Assembly (NCBI RefSeq): GCF_003491345.1
Contig: NZ_CP025512.1
Location: forward strand, 2,294,001-2,358,000
From: Neorhizobium sp. SOG26
GTDB lineage: Bacteria; Pseudomonadota; Alphaproteobacteria; Rhizobiales; Rhizobiaceae
Length of the DNA stretch: 64,000 nucleotides
Direction of reading: 5' to 3'
Part shown: one piece after another, positions 25,852 through 34,088 of the stretch
How the letters are laid out: the number at the start of each line of letters is the position of its first letter
Position numbering within the stretch: position 1 is the stretch's first letter
The notes under the pieces: generated by a model
The model's database searches: none
What the model saw: only the letters and a program-made list of their open reading frames with translations
What the model was told of the DNA's origin: nothing
Made by a program: the position numbers and the translations under genes

Positions 25852-26655
25852 ATGGCAAGCCCCAAACCGAAATCCAGCACCAGCAGTTTGCAAAAGTCAA
25901 ATCGCGCTCCGGCCAAGAAAGTCGTGCGCCGGCCGAAGCGCTTCAAGTCTGCCTATACGCCCGCCGAGATGGAAGAAATCTTCCGTCGCTTTTCCGTCCA
26001 GCGGCCGGAGCCGAAGGGCGAGCTGGAGCATGTAAACCCCTTCACGCTGGTGGTGGCGGTGGCGCTGTCGGCGCAGGCGACCGATGCCGGCGTGAACAAG
26101 GCGACGCGCGGCCTCTTCAAGGTGGCCGACACTCCGGAAAAGATGCTGGCGCTCGGCGAAGAAGGCGTCATCGAGCATATCAAGACAATCGGGCTTTATC
26201 GAAACAAGGCCAAGAACGTCATCGCGCTCTGTCGCATGCTGATCGACGAATTCGGATCACAAGTACCGCGAACGCGCGAAGAACTGACGCGGCTGCCGGG
26301 TGTGGGCCGCAAGACCGCCAACGTGGTCATGTCCATGGCCTTCGGTATTCCGACGCTTGCCGTCGACACGCATGTCTTCCGGCTCGGCAATCGGCTGCTG
26401 ATGGCGCCGGGCAAGACACCGGATGAGGTGGAGGAGCAGTTCCTCAAGGTCATTCCGGAGCAATATCTCTTCCACGCTCACCACTGGCTGATCCTGCACG
26501 GGCGCTACACCTGCAAGGCGCGCCGCCCCGAATGCGAGCACTGCGTGATCGCCGATCTCTGCCGCTCGCCGGAGAAATCCTGCGACATCCCGGCGCCGCT
26601 GGTGGAGCTACCGCCGCAACTGATTGGCGCCGGCGCCGCCGTCGAGGGTGAATGA
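25852..26655 (+). CDS. nth: Endonuclease III (DNA glycosylase/AP lyase)
   Basis: The 267-residue enzyme removes oxidised pyrimidines and cuts the resulting abasic site. The helix-hairpin-helix region LTRLPGVGRKTANVV carries the catalytic lysine, AVDTHVFRLGNR carries the catalytic aspartate, and CKARRPECEHCVIADLC provides the four cysteines of the [4Fe-4S] cluster with C-X6-C-X2-C-X5-C spacing. A basic, Ser/Lys-rich N-terminal tail of about 35 residues is longer than in E. coli Nth but common in rhizobia. I prefer the ATG at 25852 over the GTG two codons earlier because AGAGG is then at the right distance. The 3' end overlaps the convergent gene by 48 bases. Confidence 0.95.
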   Translation: MASPKPKSSTSSLQKSNRAPAKKVVRRPKRFKSAYTPAEMEEIFRRFSVQRPEPKGELEHVNPFTLVVAVALSAQATDAGVNKATRGLFKVADTPEKMLALGEEGVIEHIKTIGLYRNKAKNVIALCRMLIDEFGSQVPRTREELTRLPGVGRKTANVVMSMAFGIPTLAVDTHVFRLGNRLLMAPGKTPDEVEEQFLKVIPEQYLFHAHHWLILHGRYTCKARRPECEHCVIADLCRSPEKSCDIPAPLVELPPQLIGAGAAVEGE

Positions 26656-27354
26656 CGGATCGCGCTTGCCGACCGCCTTGTGCAGGTGGACCATCAATCC
26701 TGCAGCAAACAGCGGCGTCAGCAGGTTGACGATCGGGATCGCCAGGAAGCAGGCGATCAGCAGCCCCGCGATGAACACTGTCGAAGAATGTTTGGAGCGG
26801 AAGGCGCGCGCCTCCTTCGGCGAGCGGAAACGCATCGCCGCGAACTCGAAGAATTCGCGGCCGAGCAGGTAACCGTTCACCAGGAAAAAGGCGATCAGGT
26901 TGACGCCCGGGATGAACAGCAAGAACAGCGCGATGATGTTGCCGACGATCACCACGCCCAAGAACTGGATGGAGCCGAGGATCGCCTGCCCAAGCGGCAG
27001 CGCCTTCCCCGGCGGATCGTCAGGGTAGTCGCGCTTCTCGACCACCTCCGCCACGTCATCGAGAAACAGGCCGGCAATCAGCGCGGTGATGGGCGCGATC
27101 AGCAATGCCAGCGCAAGCGCAAGCCCGAGGCCGGCGGCAATCGCCGCAAAAAGCGTGAGCCAACCGGCCCATTCCGGCAGGTCCGGAAAGAAGGCGGCAA
27201 ACCATGGCCAGGCATAGAGGATGAAGATCTCGCGCAAGCCGAACCACAGGGCGACCAGCACAAGCAGCGTCAGCCCCAGCGTCTTCCAGAATGCCGCACG
27301 CGTTTCCTGCGCGAAAAGATTGACGAGTGAAAGACGGGCGGCCTCGAGGATCAT
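26608..27354 (-). CDS. EI24/CysZ-family membrane protein
   Basis: Starting at the ATG at 27354, with GGAGA 6 bases upstream, the protein has 248 residues and at least four strongly hydrophobic segments (for example LGLTLLVLVALWFGLREIF and GVVIVGNIIALFLLFIPGVN). The pattern NGYLLGREFFEFAAMRF is typical of the EI24/CysZ family. Some members assist sulfate uptake, but the role here is only inferred from the family. A longer open frame reaching 27918 is antisense to the DUF1801 gene and is not real. Confidence 0.82.
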   Translation of the reverse strand: MILEAARLSLVNLFAQETRAAFWKTLGLTLLVLVALWFGLREIFILYAWPWFAAFFPDLPEWAGWLTLFAAIAAGLGLALALALLIAPITALIAGLFLDDVAEVVEKRDYPDDPPGKALPLGQAILGSIQFLGVVIVGNIIALFLLFIPGVNLIAFFLVNGYLLGREFFEFAAMRFRSPKEARAFRSKHSSTVFIAGLLIACFLAIPIVNLLTPLFAAGLMVHLHKAVGKRDPSFTLDGGAGANQLRR

Positions 27355-27441
27355 GAACGGTCTCCGGTTGCCGCACAGATGTAGGATGGCGTAAAACCTG
27401 GGGCAAGTTGCCAGGCGTGATGACGGTGAGGAGGTCAGCAC

Positions 27442-27858
27442 ATGGAGAGACCAGCAAATGCAGCGACCGAGACTAACCCTTCCGTCAAGATCGACGAGCG
27501 TATCCGCGAACTCGGCGACTGGCGCGGCGAGACGCTTGCGAATGTTCGAAAGCTCATCCTTGCGGCAGAGCACGGCATCGTCGAGGAGTGGAAATGGCGA
27601 GGCGTTCCCGTCTGGGAAAAGGGCGGCATCATCTGCACCGGCGAAACCTACAAGGCGGTGGTGAAGCTGACTTTTGCCAAGGGCGCGGCGCTCGAGGACC
27701 CGGCCGGGCTTTTCAACGCCAGCCTTGAGGGAAATACGCGCCGCGCGATCGACCTCCATGAGGGCGAGCGGATCAATGGCGAGGCGCTCCAGGCTTTGGT
27801 GCGCGCGGCGATTGCGCTGAACACGGCGCCAAAACCGGGCAAGAAGAAGCAGGCTTGA
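27442..27858 (+). CDS. DUF1801 domain protein
   Basis: This 138-residue soluble protein matches the DUF1801/YdhG-like fold. It has GDWRGETLANVRKLILAAE near the start, the central EEWKWRGVPVWEKGGIIC segment and VVKLTFAKGAALEDPAGLF. No catalytic role is established for the family. The ATG at 27442 follows GAGGAGG. The start lies 87 bases from the divergent EI24 gene. Confidence 0.82.
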   Translation: MERPANAATETNPSVKIDERIRELGDWRGETLANVRKLILAAEHGIVEEWKWRGVPVWEKGGIICTGETYKAVVKLTFAKGAALEDPAGLFNASLEGNTRRAIDLHEGERINGEALQALVRAAIALNTAPKPGKKKQA

Positions 27859-27984
27859 CGGGGGGTCTTGACGGGAACGTGGACGGCACTGCGCTCCGTC
27901 AGATTCTCCATTGTGCATCTGCGAAATGCCCTTAGACTACGACTGCTTTTGGCCAATTGCTTAACGAATAAGGGGACGTTGGGT

Positions 27985-29508
27985 ATGAAGGGTATGTTCG
28001 CTCTGGGGATGATGTCGCGACGCGGCCTGATGGCGCTGGCCCTGGCCGGAACGGCCGTGTTCGCCGGCGCGCCGGCGTTCGCTACCCCGAAGACTGCGAT
28101 CACGATTGGCATGGCCATCGAGCCGACCGGCCTCGATCCGACGGTCGCCGCACCGGTCGCGATCGGCCAGGTAACCTGGCAGAACATCTTCGAAGGTCTG
28201 ACCACCATCGACAAGGATGGCAAGGTCCAGCCGCAGCTTGCCGAAAGCTGGGAGATTTCCGAAGACGGCAAGACCTATACCTTCAAGCTGCGCCAGGGCG
28301 TGACCTTCCACAACGGCGTTCCCTTCGACAGTTCGGTCGCGAAGTTCTCGATCGACCGAGCCCGCGGCGCCGACTCCGTCAACCCGCAGAAGCGCTACTT
28401 CGCCTCAATCGAAGCTGTCGAAACGCCGGATCCGTCGACCCTGGTGCTGAAGCTCAGCGAACCGGCCGGAAGCCTGCTCTACTGGCTGGGCTGGCCCGCC
28501 TCCAGCATGGTCGAGCCGAAGTCTGCTGTCGACAACAAGACGACCCCGATCGGCACCGGGCCGTTCAAGTTCGTCAGTTGGGCCAAGGGCTCCAAGGTGG
28601 ACCTGACGAAAAACGCCGACTACTGGAACAAGTCTGTCTCGGTGAAGCTCGATAGTGCTGCCTTCCGCTTTATCGGCGATCCGCAGGCGCAGGCTGCCGC
28701 GCTTCGCGCCGGCGACGTCGATGCCTTCCCGGAATTCGGTGCGCCGGAACTCGTCAAATCCTTCGAGGGCGACAAGCGGCTCGCAACCGTCATCGGCAAT
28801 ACCGAACTCAAAGTCGTTGCCGGCATGAACAACAGCCGCAAGCCGTTTGACGACAAGCGCGTGCGCCAGGCGCTGATGATGGCGGTTGATCGCGCCACGG
28901 TGGTTGAAGGCGCATGGTCGGGCTACGGCACGCCGATCGGCAGCCACTACACGCCGAACGACCGCGGCTACAAGGACCTGACCGGCGTCTATCCCTACGA
29001 TCCGGAAAAGGCCAAGGCGCTTTTAGCGGAAGCCGGTTATGCGAACGGCCTCACCTTCACGATCAAGGCGCCGCAGATGGCCTATGCGCAGCGCACCTCG
29101 CAGGTGCTGCAGGCGATGCTCGCGGAAATCGGCGTGACGATGAACATCGAGACCACGGAGTTTCCGGCCAAGTGGGTGGCGGACGTGCTGAAGGCCGCCG
29201 ACTACGACATGACCATCGTGGCGCATGCCGAGCCGATGGACATCGATATCTATGCCCGCGATCCCTACTACTTCAACTACAAGAACCCCGCCTTCAATGA
29301 TGTGCTGAAGGCGATCGAGGCAACGGCCGACCCGGCCGAGCAGGAACGGCTTTATGGTGAAGCTCAAGAGATCCTCGCCAATGACGTGCCGGCGCTGTTC
29401 CTGTTCGTCATGCCGAAGCTCGGTATCTGGGACGCCAAGGTCAAAGGCCTTTGGGAAAACGAGCCCATTCCTTCCAACGTCCTGACGGAGGTGCATTGGG
29501 AAGAGTGA
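27985..29508 (+). CDS. ABC transporter substrate-binding protein, peptide/opine type (SBP family 5)
   Basis: From the ATG at 27985 the protein has 507 residues with a signal peptide ending GAPAFA. Family 5 features are EPTGLDPTVAAPVAIG at the mature N-terminus, LAESWEISEDGKTYTFKLRQG, FDDKRVRQALMMAVDR and the C-terminal segment EILANDVPALFLFV. It binds short peptides or related nitrogenous compounds in the periplasm. Two permease genes and an amidase follow, but there is no ATPase gene in this unit. A REP-like repeat separates it from the permeases and could keep its transcript more abundant. Confidence 0.9.
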   Translation: MKGMFALGMMSRRGLMALALAGTAVFAGAPAFATPKTAITIGMAIEPTGLDPTVAAPVAIGQVTWQNIFEGLTTIDKDGKVQPQLAESWEISEDGKTYTFKLRQGVTFHNGVPFDSSVAKFSIDRARGADSVNPQKRYFASIEAVETPDPSTLVLKLSEPAGSLLYWLGWPASSMVEPKSAVDNKTTPIGTGPFKFVSWAKGSKVDLTKNADYWNKSVSVKLDSAAFRFIGDPQAQAAALRAGDVDAFPEFGAPELVKSFEGDKRLATVIGNTELKVVAGMNNSRKPFDDKRVRQALMMAVDRATVVEGAWSGYGTPIGSHYTPNDRGYKDLTGVYPYDPEKAKALLAEAGYANGLTFTIKAPQMAYAQRTSQVLQAMLAEIGVTMNIETTEFPAKWVADVLKAADYDMTIVAHAEPMDIDIYARDPYYFNYKNPAFNDVLKAIEATADPAEQERLYGEAQEILANDVPALFLFVMPKLGIWDAKVKGLWENEPIPSNVLTEVHWEE

Positions 29509-29520
29509 AGCGCTTTGCCC

Positions 29521-29640
29521 CTCACCCTAGCCCGTTCGCCGTTCTGACAGGGAGAGGGAACCTCCCAGTCATTTCCCGCGTGCCATCCGGTGAGGGAGCG
29601 GCATCGCCCTTCTTCCCGCAAGCGGGGAGAAGGTGGCGGC
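29521..29640. repeat. REP/RIME-like palindromic element after the binding-protein gene
   Basis: The region contains CTCACCCTAGCCCG, a GGGAGAGGGAACCTCCC hairpin segment and a perfect 12-bp hairpin, CCTTCTTCCCGC with GCGGGGAGAAGG (29608-29633). It occupies almost the whole 157-base gap between the binding protein and permease genes. Confidence 0.7.
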
Positions 29641-29665
29641 AGTTAGATGCGAGGCGGACACAAAC

Positions 29666-30616
29666 ATGATCGCCATCCTCATCCGCCGCATCATCAGCCT
29701 CATCGTCACGCTGATCGTCGTGTCGCTGCTGATCTTCACGGTGATGGACCTGCTTCCGGGCGACCCGGCCTCGATCATGCTTGGCACTTCGGCGAGCCCC
29801 GACACGCTGGCGGCGCTCAGGACCCAGCTCGGGCTCGATCAACCGCTGCCGCTGCGTTACCTCGGCTGGCTCTCCGGCGTCTTTCAGGGCGACCTTGGCC
29901 AGTCCTATACCTATGGCGTACCGGTCGCAGGACTGATCGCGGAGCGGCTGGCGGTCACCATCCCGCTTGCCTTGATGGCGGTCCTCCTGTCGATCCTCAT
30001 CGCCATCCCGCTCGGCGTACAGGCCGCGCGCCGCCATAACGGCCTGTTCGATTATGCCGTCGGCCTCCTCTCCTATGTCAGCATTGCAGTGCCCGCCTTC
30101 TGGGTCGGCCTGCTGCTCATCATCCTGTTTTCCTCCATGCTGGGCTGGATGCCGGCAGGCGGTTTCCCCGGATGGGACGCCGGCCTTCTTGCCGGGCTGC
30201 AGGCGCTGCTCCTGCCAGCCATTGCGCTCGCACTGCCGCAGGCCGGCGTGCTGACCCGCGTCGCCCGCGCTGCCGTGCTGGAGGTGATGAACGAGGATTA
30301 CGTGCGCACCGCGCTTGCCAAGGGCGTCAGCGAACGCACCGCGATCTGGCGCCATGCGGTGCCGAATGCCGCGATCCCGGTGGTCACCATGCTTGGCCTG
30401 CAATTCACCTTCCTCATCGCCGGGGCGGTGCTGGTGGAGAATGTCTTCAACCTGCCGGGCCTTGGCCGGCTCGCCTACCAGGCGCTTTCCCAGCGCGACA
30501 TCATCGTCATGCAGGACGTCGTGCTGTTCTTCTCCGCGCTGGTCATCCTCATGAATTTCCTGGTCGATCTCGTTTACCTGGTGATCGACCCGCGCCTGCG
30601 GGCGGATGCGCAATGA
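29666..30616 (+). CDS. Peptide-type ABC transporter permease (DppB/OppB type)
   Basis: The 316-residue permease starts at the ATG at 29666. It has the N-terminal MIAILIRRIISLIVTLIVVS helix, the typical DLLPGDPASIMLG segment, and the cytoplasmic EAA-like loop YVRTALAKGVSERTAIWRHA before VENVFNLPGLGRLAYQA. It forms one half of the membrane channel. Its stop overlaps the start of the second permease (ATGA at 30613-30616), so translation is coupled. Confidence 0.93.
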   Translation: MIAILIRRIISLIVTLIVVSLLIFTVMDLLPGDPASIMLGTSASPDTLAALRTQLGLDQPLPLRYLGWLSGVFQGDLGQSYTYGVPVAGLIAERLAVTIPLALMAVLLSILIAIPLGVQAARRHNGLFDYAVGLLSYVSIAVPAFWVGLLLIILFSSMLGWMPAGGFPGWDAGLLAGLQALLLPAIALALPQAGVLTRVARAAVLEVMNEDYVRTALAKGVSERTAIWRHAVPNAAIPVVTMLGLQFTFLIAGAVLVENVFNLPGLGRLAYQALSQRDIIVMQDVVLFFSALVILMNFLVDLVYLVIDPRLRADAQ

Positions 30617-31431
30617 TCCGCGCCCTGCACCGCCCCGTCCTGATCATCGGCTTCGTCATCACCGTGGCGCTGTTTGCGGTTGCCCTCCTGTCGCTGGTCT
30701 GGACGCCGCTGCCGCCAGCCAAGATGAACATCGTCCACAAGCTGAACGCGCCGCTGGAATTCGGCCTGCTCGGCACTGACCAGTTCGGCCGCGACGTTGC
30801 CTCCATGCTGATGGTGGGCGCCTGGAACTCGCTCTCGACATCGCTTCTCGCGGTAGCGCTCGGCGCCTGCGTCGGAACCGCGATCGGCGTCATCGTCGCC
30901 ATGCGGCGCGGCTGGCTGGAAGTCTTCGTCATGCGCGGCTGTGACATCATTTTTGCCGTGCCGCCGATCCTTTCGGCCATGATGCTGGGGGCCTTCATCG
31001 GCTCCGGCCGCTTCACCGCCATCGTCGCGATCGGCACCTTCATGGTTCCGGTCTTCGCGCGGCTGACGCTGGGTGCGGCCCTGCAGATCTGGACGCGCGA
31101 TTATGTGGCCGCGGCGGTCGGCATGGGGCGCTCCAAAAGCCGCATCACGCTCGTCCACATCCTGCCCAACATTTCCAACCAGATCATCGTGCAGGTCACC
31201 GTCCAGCTCGGGCTGGCCATCCTGACGGAAGCAGGGCTCTCCTTCCTGGGGCTCGGCATGCCGCCGCCAAATCCGACCTGGGGCCGCATGCTGGCGGATG
31301 CCCAGACTTATCTCGGCCAGGCGCCCTGGCTGGCGCTGATGCCGGGCCTTGCCATTGCCTTTGCCGTTTTGGGTCTCAACATGCTGGGTGACGGGCTGCG
31401 AGACCTGCTGGACCCTCGCAACGACGGCTGA
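30613..31431 (+). CDS. Peptide-type ABC transporter permease (DppC/OppC type)
   Basis: The second permease has 272 residues from the ATG at 30613; an open frame that extends back to 30172 is an out-of-phase shadow of the first permease. It shows the GLLGTDQFGRDVASMLMVGA segment near the N-terminus, the loop YVAAAVGMGRSKSRITLVH, and the C-terminal LTEAGLSFLGLGMPPPNPTWG typical of DppC proteins. The N-terminal region is shorter than average. It is followed after 33 bases by the amidase gene. Confidence 0.93.
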   Translation: MIRALHRPVLIIGFVITVALFAVALLSLVWTPLPPAKMNIVHKLNAPLEFGLLGTDQFGRDVASMLMVGAWNSLSTSLLAVALGACVGTAIGVIVAMRRGWLEVFVMRGCDIIFAVPPILSAMMLGAFIGSGRFTAIVAIGTFMVPVFARLTLGAALQIWTRDYVAAAVGMGRSKSRITLVHILPNISNQIIVQVTVQLGLAILTEAGLSFLGLGMPPPNPTWGRMLADAQTYLGQAPWLALMPGLAIAFAVLGLNMLGDGLRDLLDPRNDG

Positions 31432-31464
31432 TCCTGATTTTCATGACGAGAAGAAGATATTGCC

Positions 31465-32859
31465 ATGCATGACCTGTTGAAGTTGACGATCCGGGAAATC
31501 CTTGCGCTTTACGCATCGAAAACGCTCTCTCCGTCCGAATATTGGTCGGCGGTGGAGGCGCGCGTGGAGGCGTTCGAGCCGCATGTCCAGGCGCTGTATC
31601 TCTACAATCCCGAGAGCGCGCGACAGCAGGCGGCAGCCTCGACCGAGCGTTGGATGAAGGGCGAGACGCTTGGCCTGCTCGACGGCATCCCGGTGACGCT
31701 GAAGGAACTGATCGCCACCAAGGGCGACCCGGTGCCGTTGGGCACTGCCGCGGTCGAGCTTGTGCCTGCCGCCGAGGATGCCCCGGCCGCAGCGCGCCTG
31801 CGCGAAGACGGCGCGGTTATCTTTGCCAAGACCACCTGCCCGGACTACGGCATGTTGTCCTCGGGCCTTTCGAGCTTCCACCCCCTGAGCCGCAATCCAT
31901 GGGACCTGACGCAAAACCCCGGCGGCTCCAGTGCGGGTGCGGCGGCTGCCGGCGCTGCCGGTTATGGCCTCCTCCATATCGGCACCGATATCGGCGGATC
32001 TGTCCGCCTCCCCGCCGGCTGGACCGGCCTCTTTGGCTTCAAGCCGAGCCACGGCCGCATCCCGGTCGATCCGTTCTACGTCGGCCGCTGCGCTGGCCCG
32101 ATGACGCGCACGGTGGAGGACGCGGCAATCTCCATGGCGACCCTGTCGCGGCCCGACTGGCGGGACGGGACGTCGCTGCCCCCGAACGACTTCGACTGGA
32201 TGGATTTCGAAATCGACCTCAAGGGCATGAAGATCGGGCTGATGCTGGAGGCTGGCATCGGCCTGCCGGTCGAGGCCGAGGTGCGCGATGCCGTCACCGT
32301 GGCCGCCAGGCGTTTCGAGGAGGCCGGCGCCGAGATCATCCCCGTCGAGCCGATCATGACACGCGTCATGCTGGACGGGCTCGATAACTTCTGGCGGGCA
32401 CGCTTCTGGGGCGACATCGAGAAGATGCCGGAGGAACGGCGGGCACTCATCCTGCCCTACATCCACCAATGGGCTGAAGGCGGCACCTATATCTCCGGCG
32501 TCGAGGCGGTGCGTGGCTTCAACCAGACGATCGAGATGCGGAAGGCCGCCGGCGCCCTGTTCACCCGCGTCGACGCCGTTCTGTCGCCCACTAACCCCAT
32601 CGTATCCTATCCCGCAGACTGGGCCTCGCCCACCAATGATCCGTCGAAGCCATTTGAGCACATCGGCTTCACCGTGCCATGGAACATGTCGGAGCAGCCG
32701 GCGGCCTCGATCAACTGCGGCTTCTCCTCTTCCGGTATGCCGATCGGCCTGCAGATCGTCGGGCCGCGGTTTGGGGATCTCGTGGTGCTGAAGCTGTCGC
32801 GCGCTTTCGAGCAATGGACGGGCGGCATCACCCGCTGGCCAGAACCCCCGACAGCGTAG
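31465..32859 (+). CDS. Amidase (amidase signature family)
   Basis: The 464-residue enzyme has the Ser-cisSer-Lys triad of the amidase signature family: the lysine in GIPVTLKELIATKG, the first serine in NPGGSSAGAAAAG and the nucleophile region IGTDIGGSVRLPAGWTG. It hydrolyses carboxamides to acid and ammonia. Related proteins act on aryl-amides, indole acetamide or simple amides, and GatA is a paralogue. The absence of gatB/gatC nearby and the position after an ABC importer point to catabolic use of an imported amide. It is the last gene of that unit. Confidence 0.9.
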   Translation: MHDLLKLTIREILALYASKTLSPSEYWSAVEARVEAFEPHVQALYLYNPESARQQAAASTERWMKGETLGLLDGIPVTLKELIATKGDPVPLGTAAVELVPAAEDAPAAARLREDGAVIFAKTTCPDYGMLSSGLSSFHPLSRNPWDLTQNPGGSSAGAAAAGAAGYGLLHIGTDIGGSVRLPAGWTGLFGFKPSHGRIPVDPFYVGRCAGPMTRTVEDAAISMATLSRPDWRDGTSLPPNDFDWMDFEIDLKGMKIGLMLEAGIGLPVEAEVRDAVTVAARRFEEAGAEIIPVEPIMTRVMLDGLDNFWRARFWGDIEKMPEERRALILPYIHQWAEGGTYISGVEAVRGFNQTIEMRKAAGALFTRVDAVLSPTNPIVSYPADWASPTNDPSKPFEHIGFTVPWNMSEQPAASINCGFSSSGMPIGLQIVGPRFGDLVVLKLSRAFEQWTGGITRWPEPPTA

Positions 32860-32879
32860 CGAGTTGTTTCGCGCACACG

Positions 32880-32904
32880 GGAACCTTCACGGTTTTGCCG
32901 CGTT
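32880..32904 (+). promoter_or_regulatory. EcfG-type promoter upstream of the DUF883/phage-holin-like membrane gene pair
   Basis: GGAAC (32880-32884) and CGTT (32901-32904) are separated by exactly 16 bases, a perfect match to the alphaproteobacterial general stress promoter consensus. It reads toward the gene at 33080 with a predicted leader of about 170 bases. The ecfG gene itself lies about 1.2 kb further on. Confidence 0.8.
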
Positions 32905-33079
32905 TACCGCCCGCAGCACCGAACGCGAGCCGTTGACGCTTGCGGAGGTGGACGGGGACAAGAGGCATTCTCACATACAGTGGATCCTGATCCATCTCCC
33001 TCGGCCGCTCGGTGCAGATGATTTCTGAAAGCCGCCGCTTTCGCGGTGCGCTCTAACGCCCGATCCAAAGGAGACAGAC

Positions 33080-33424
33080 ATGCCTACGACGACGACCGGT
33101 AGCCAGAGCGATTTCAACCGCAATCGGACCGATGGCTCGGCCAGCGACATCGAGGCACAGCTCCAGCAGCTTCGCGAAGACATCCGCAACCTTGCCCGCA
33201 GCGTCGCCGCAGCCGGCAACGAGAAGGCAGATGAAGTGAAGGGCAAGGCTCGCCGCGCCGCAAGCGATGCCGCCGATGCCTCGCTGCAGATGGTGGATGC
33301 TGCCCGCGAGCAGGCAAAGTCGCTGGAGCGCGACCTCGAGCGCCAGATCCGCAGCAACCCGCTGCAGTCTGTTGCGATCGCTGCCGGCGTTGGCTTCCTT
33401 TTCGCGCTGATCACCCGCCGCTAA
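33080..33424 (+). CDS. YqjD/ElaB/DUF883-type membrane-anchored small protein
   Basis: This 114-residue protein has a Ser/Thr-rich start, a long amphipathic helix with heptad character (residues about 22-92, from SDIEAQLQQLREDIRNLA onward) and a C-terminal hydrophobic stretch, SVAIAAGVGFLFALI, ending in two arginines. That is the layout of the ElaB/YqjD family, which is tail-anchored in the inner membrane and in E. coli associates with stationary-phase ribosomes. The ATG follows AAAGGAGA. The perfect EcfG promoter at 32880 places it in the general stress regulon. The next gene follows after 18 bases. Confidence 0.82.
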   Translation: MPTTTTGSQSDFNRNRTDGSASDIEAQLQQLREDIRNLARSVAAAGNEKADEVKGKARRAASDAADASLQMVDAAREQAKSLERDLERQIRSNPLQSVAIAAGVGFLFALITRR

Positions 33425-33442
33425 CATCATAGGACGGCTGAC

Positions 33443-33898
33443 ATGCTCACAGGATTGGGGCCGGTTCTGGCTTCGTTTGCCGCAGTCGACATCGCGACAT
33501 TCACCCGCAAGCTGAAACGCAACGCGCTGCTTTATTCGGTCGCGTTGCTGTTTCTGCTAACGGCCTATGTTCTGGCGGTTGCAGCACTTGCCATTTATCT
33601 CGGCCAGACACTGGGCCTGCCGATCGCGCTCCTTTCCGTGGCCGGCGGCGCATTCTTTCTGGCGCTCATCCTGATGATCTGGGCCTCTGCCGCCAACCGC
33701 GCCGAAGAACGCCGCAAGCGTGAAGCCGCTTCGGCCAACAGCAGCAAGGCCTTGATGATGACGGCCGCACTCTCTGCACTGCCGGCGGTGATCAAGTCGA
33801 AGCCGCTGCTGCTTTTGTCTGCTGCGGGTGGACTTGGCTTCCTGATGATGAAGACGATGGGCACCAAGCGCCGCTACGAAGACCCCACCGACTACTGA
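33443..33898 (+). CDS. Small integral membrane protein (phage-holin/YqjE-like), stress operon
   Basis: The 151-residue protein has two strong membrane helices (about residues 27-52 and 58-82), a charged Arg/Glu-rich cytoplasmic stretch (NRAEERRKREA) and a third hydrophobic segment near the C-terminus. It resembles the DUF1469/YqjE group often found next to YqjD-like genes. It is the second gene of the operon driven from 32880 and is followed by a terminator at 33921. Its function is unknown; envelope remodelling under stress is a reasonable guess from the company it keeps. Confidence 0.72.
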   Translation: MLTGLGPVLASFAAVDIATFTRKLKRNALLYSVALLFLLTAYVLAVAALAIYLGQTLGLPIALLSVAGGAFFLALILMIWASAANRAEERRKREAASANSSKALMMTAALSALPAVIKSKPLLLLSAAGGLGFLMMKTMGTKRRYEDPTDY

Positions 33899-33920
33899 TC
33901 GAAACAAGATTGCTTATCTT

Positions 33921-33958
33921 GATCGGCCGCTTGTTCGTCAGGCGGCCGATTTCTTTTG
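33921..33958 (+). terminator. Terminator of the two-gene stress membrane operon
   Basis: ATCGGCCGC and GCGGCCGAT form a perfect 9-bp stem with an 11-base loop. It is followed by TTCTTTTG, 23 bases past the stop codon. Confidence 0.88.
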
Positions 33959-34031
33959 TGCCGGCTCCAGGACGGTACGCCCTGCCCTATGGTCTGCGGC
34001 TCTCAGCGACACCTCAGCTTGGCATCCGGCA

Positions 34032-34073
34032 AAACAAAAGCCGCCCGATGGTCATCGGACGGCTTTTGTTTTG
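34032..34073. terminator. Bidirectional terminator, mainly for nepR-ecfG
   Basis: AAAACAAAAGCCGCCCGATG and CATCGGACGGCTTTTGTTTT are inverted arms of 20 bases with a single mismatch and a 2-base loop. The A and T runs on both sides allow it to work on either strand. It lies 16 bases past the ecfG stop codon. Confidence 0.92.
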
Positions 34074-34088
34074 GTGAGGCGGAAGCGA

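Noticed and set aside
27355..27918. N-terminal extension of the EI24/CysZ-like protein
   Set aside because: It is antisense to the DUF1801 gene. The ATG at 27354 has a good ribosome binding site and matches the family start.
33017..33055. Short ORF in the leader of the DUF883 gene
   Set aside because: It has 12 codons and no ribosome binding site. A GAAAGC/GCTTTC hairpin overlaps it.
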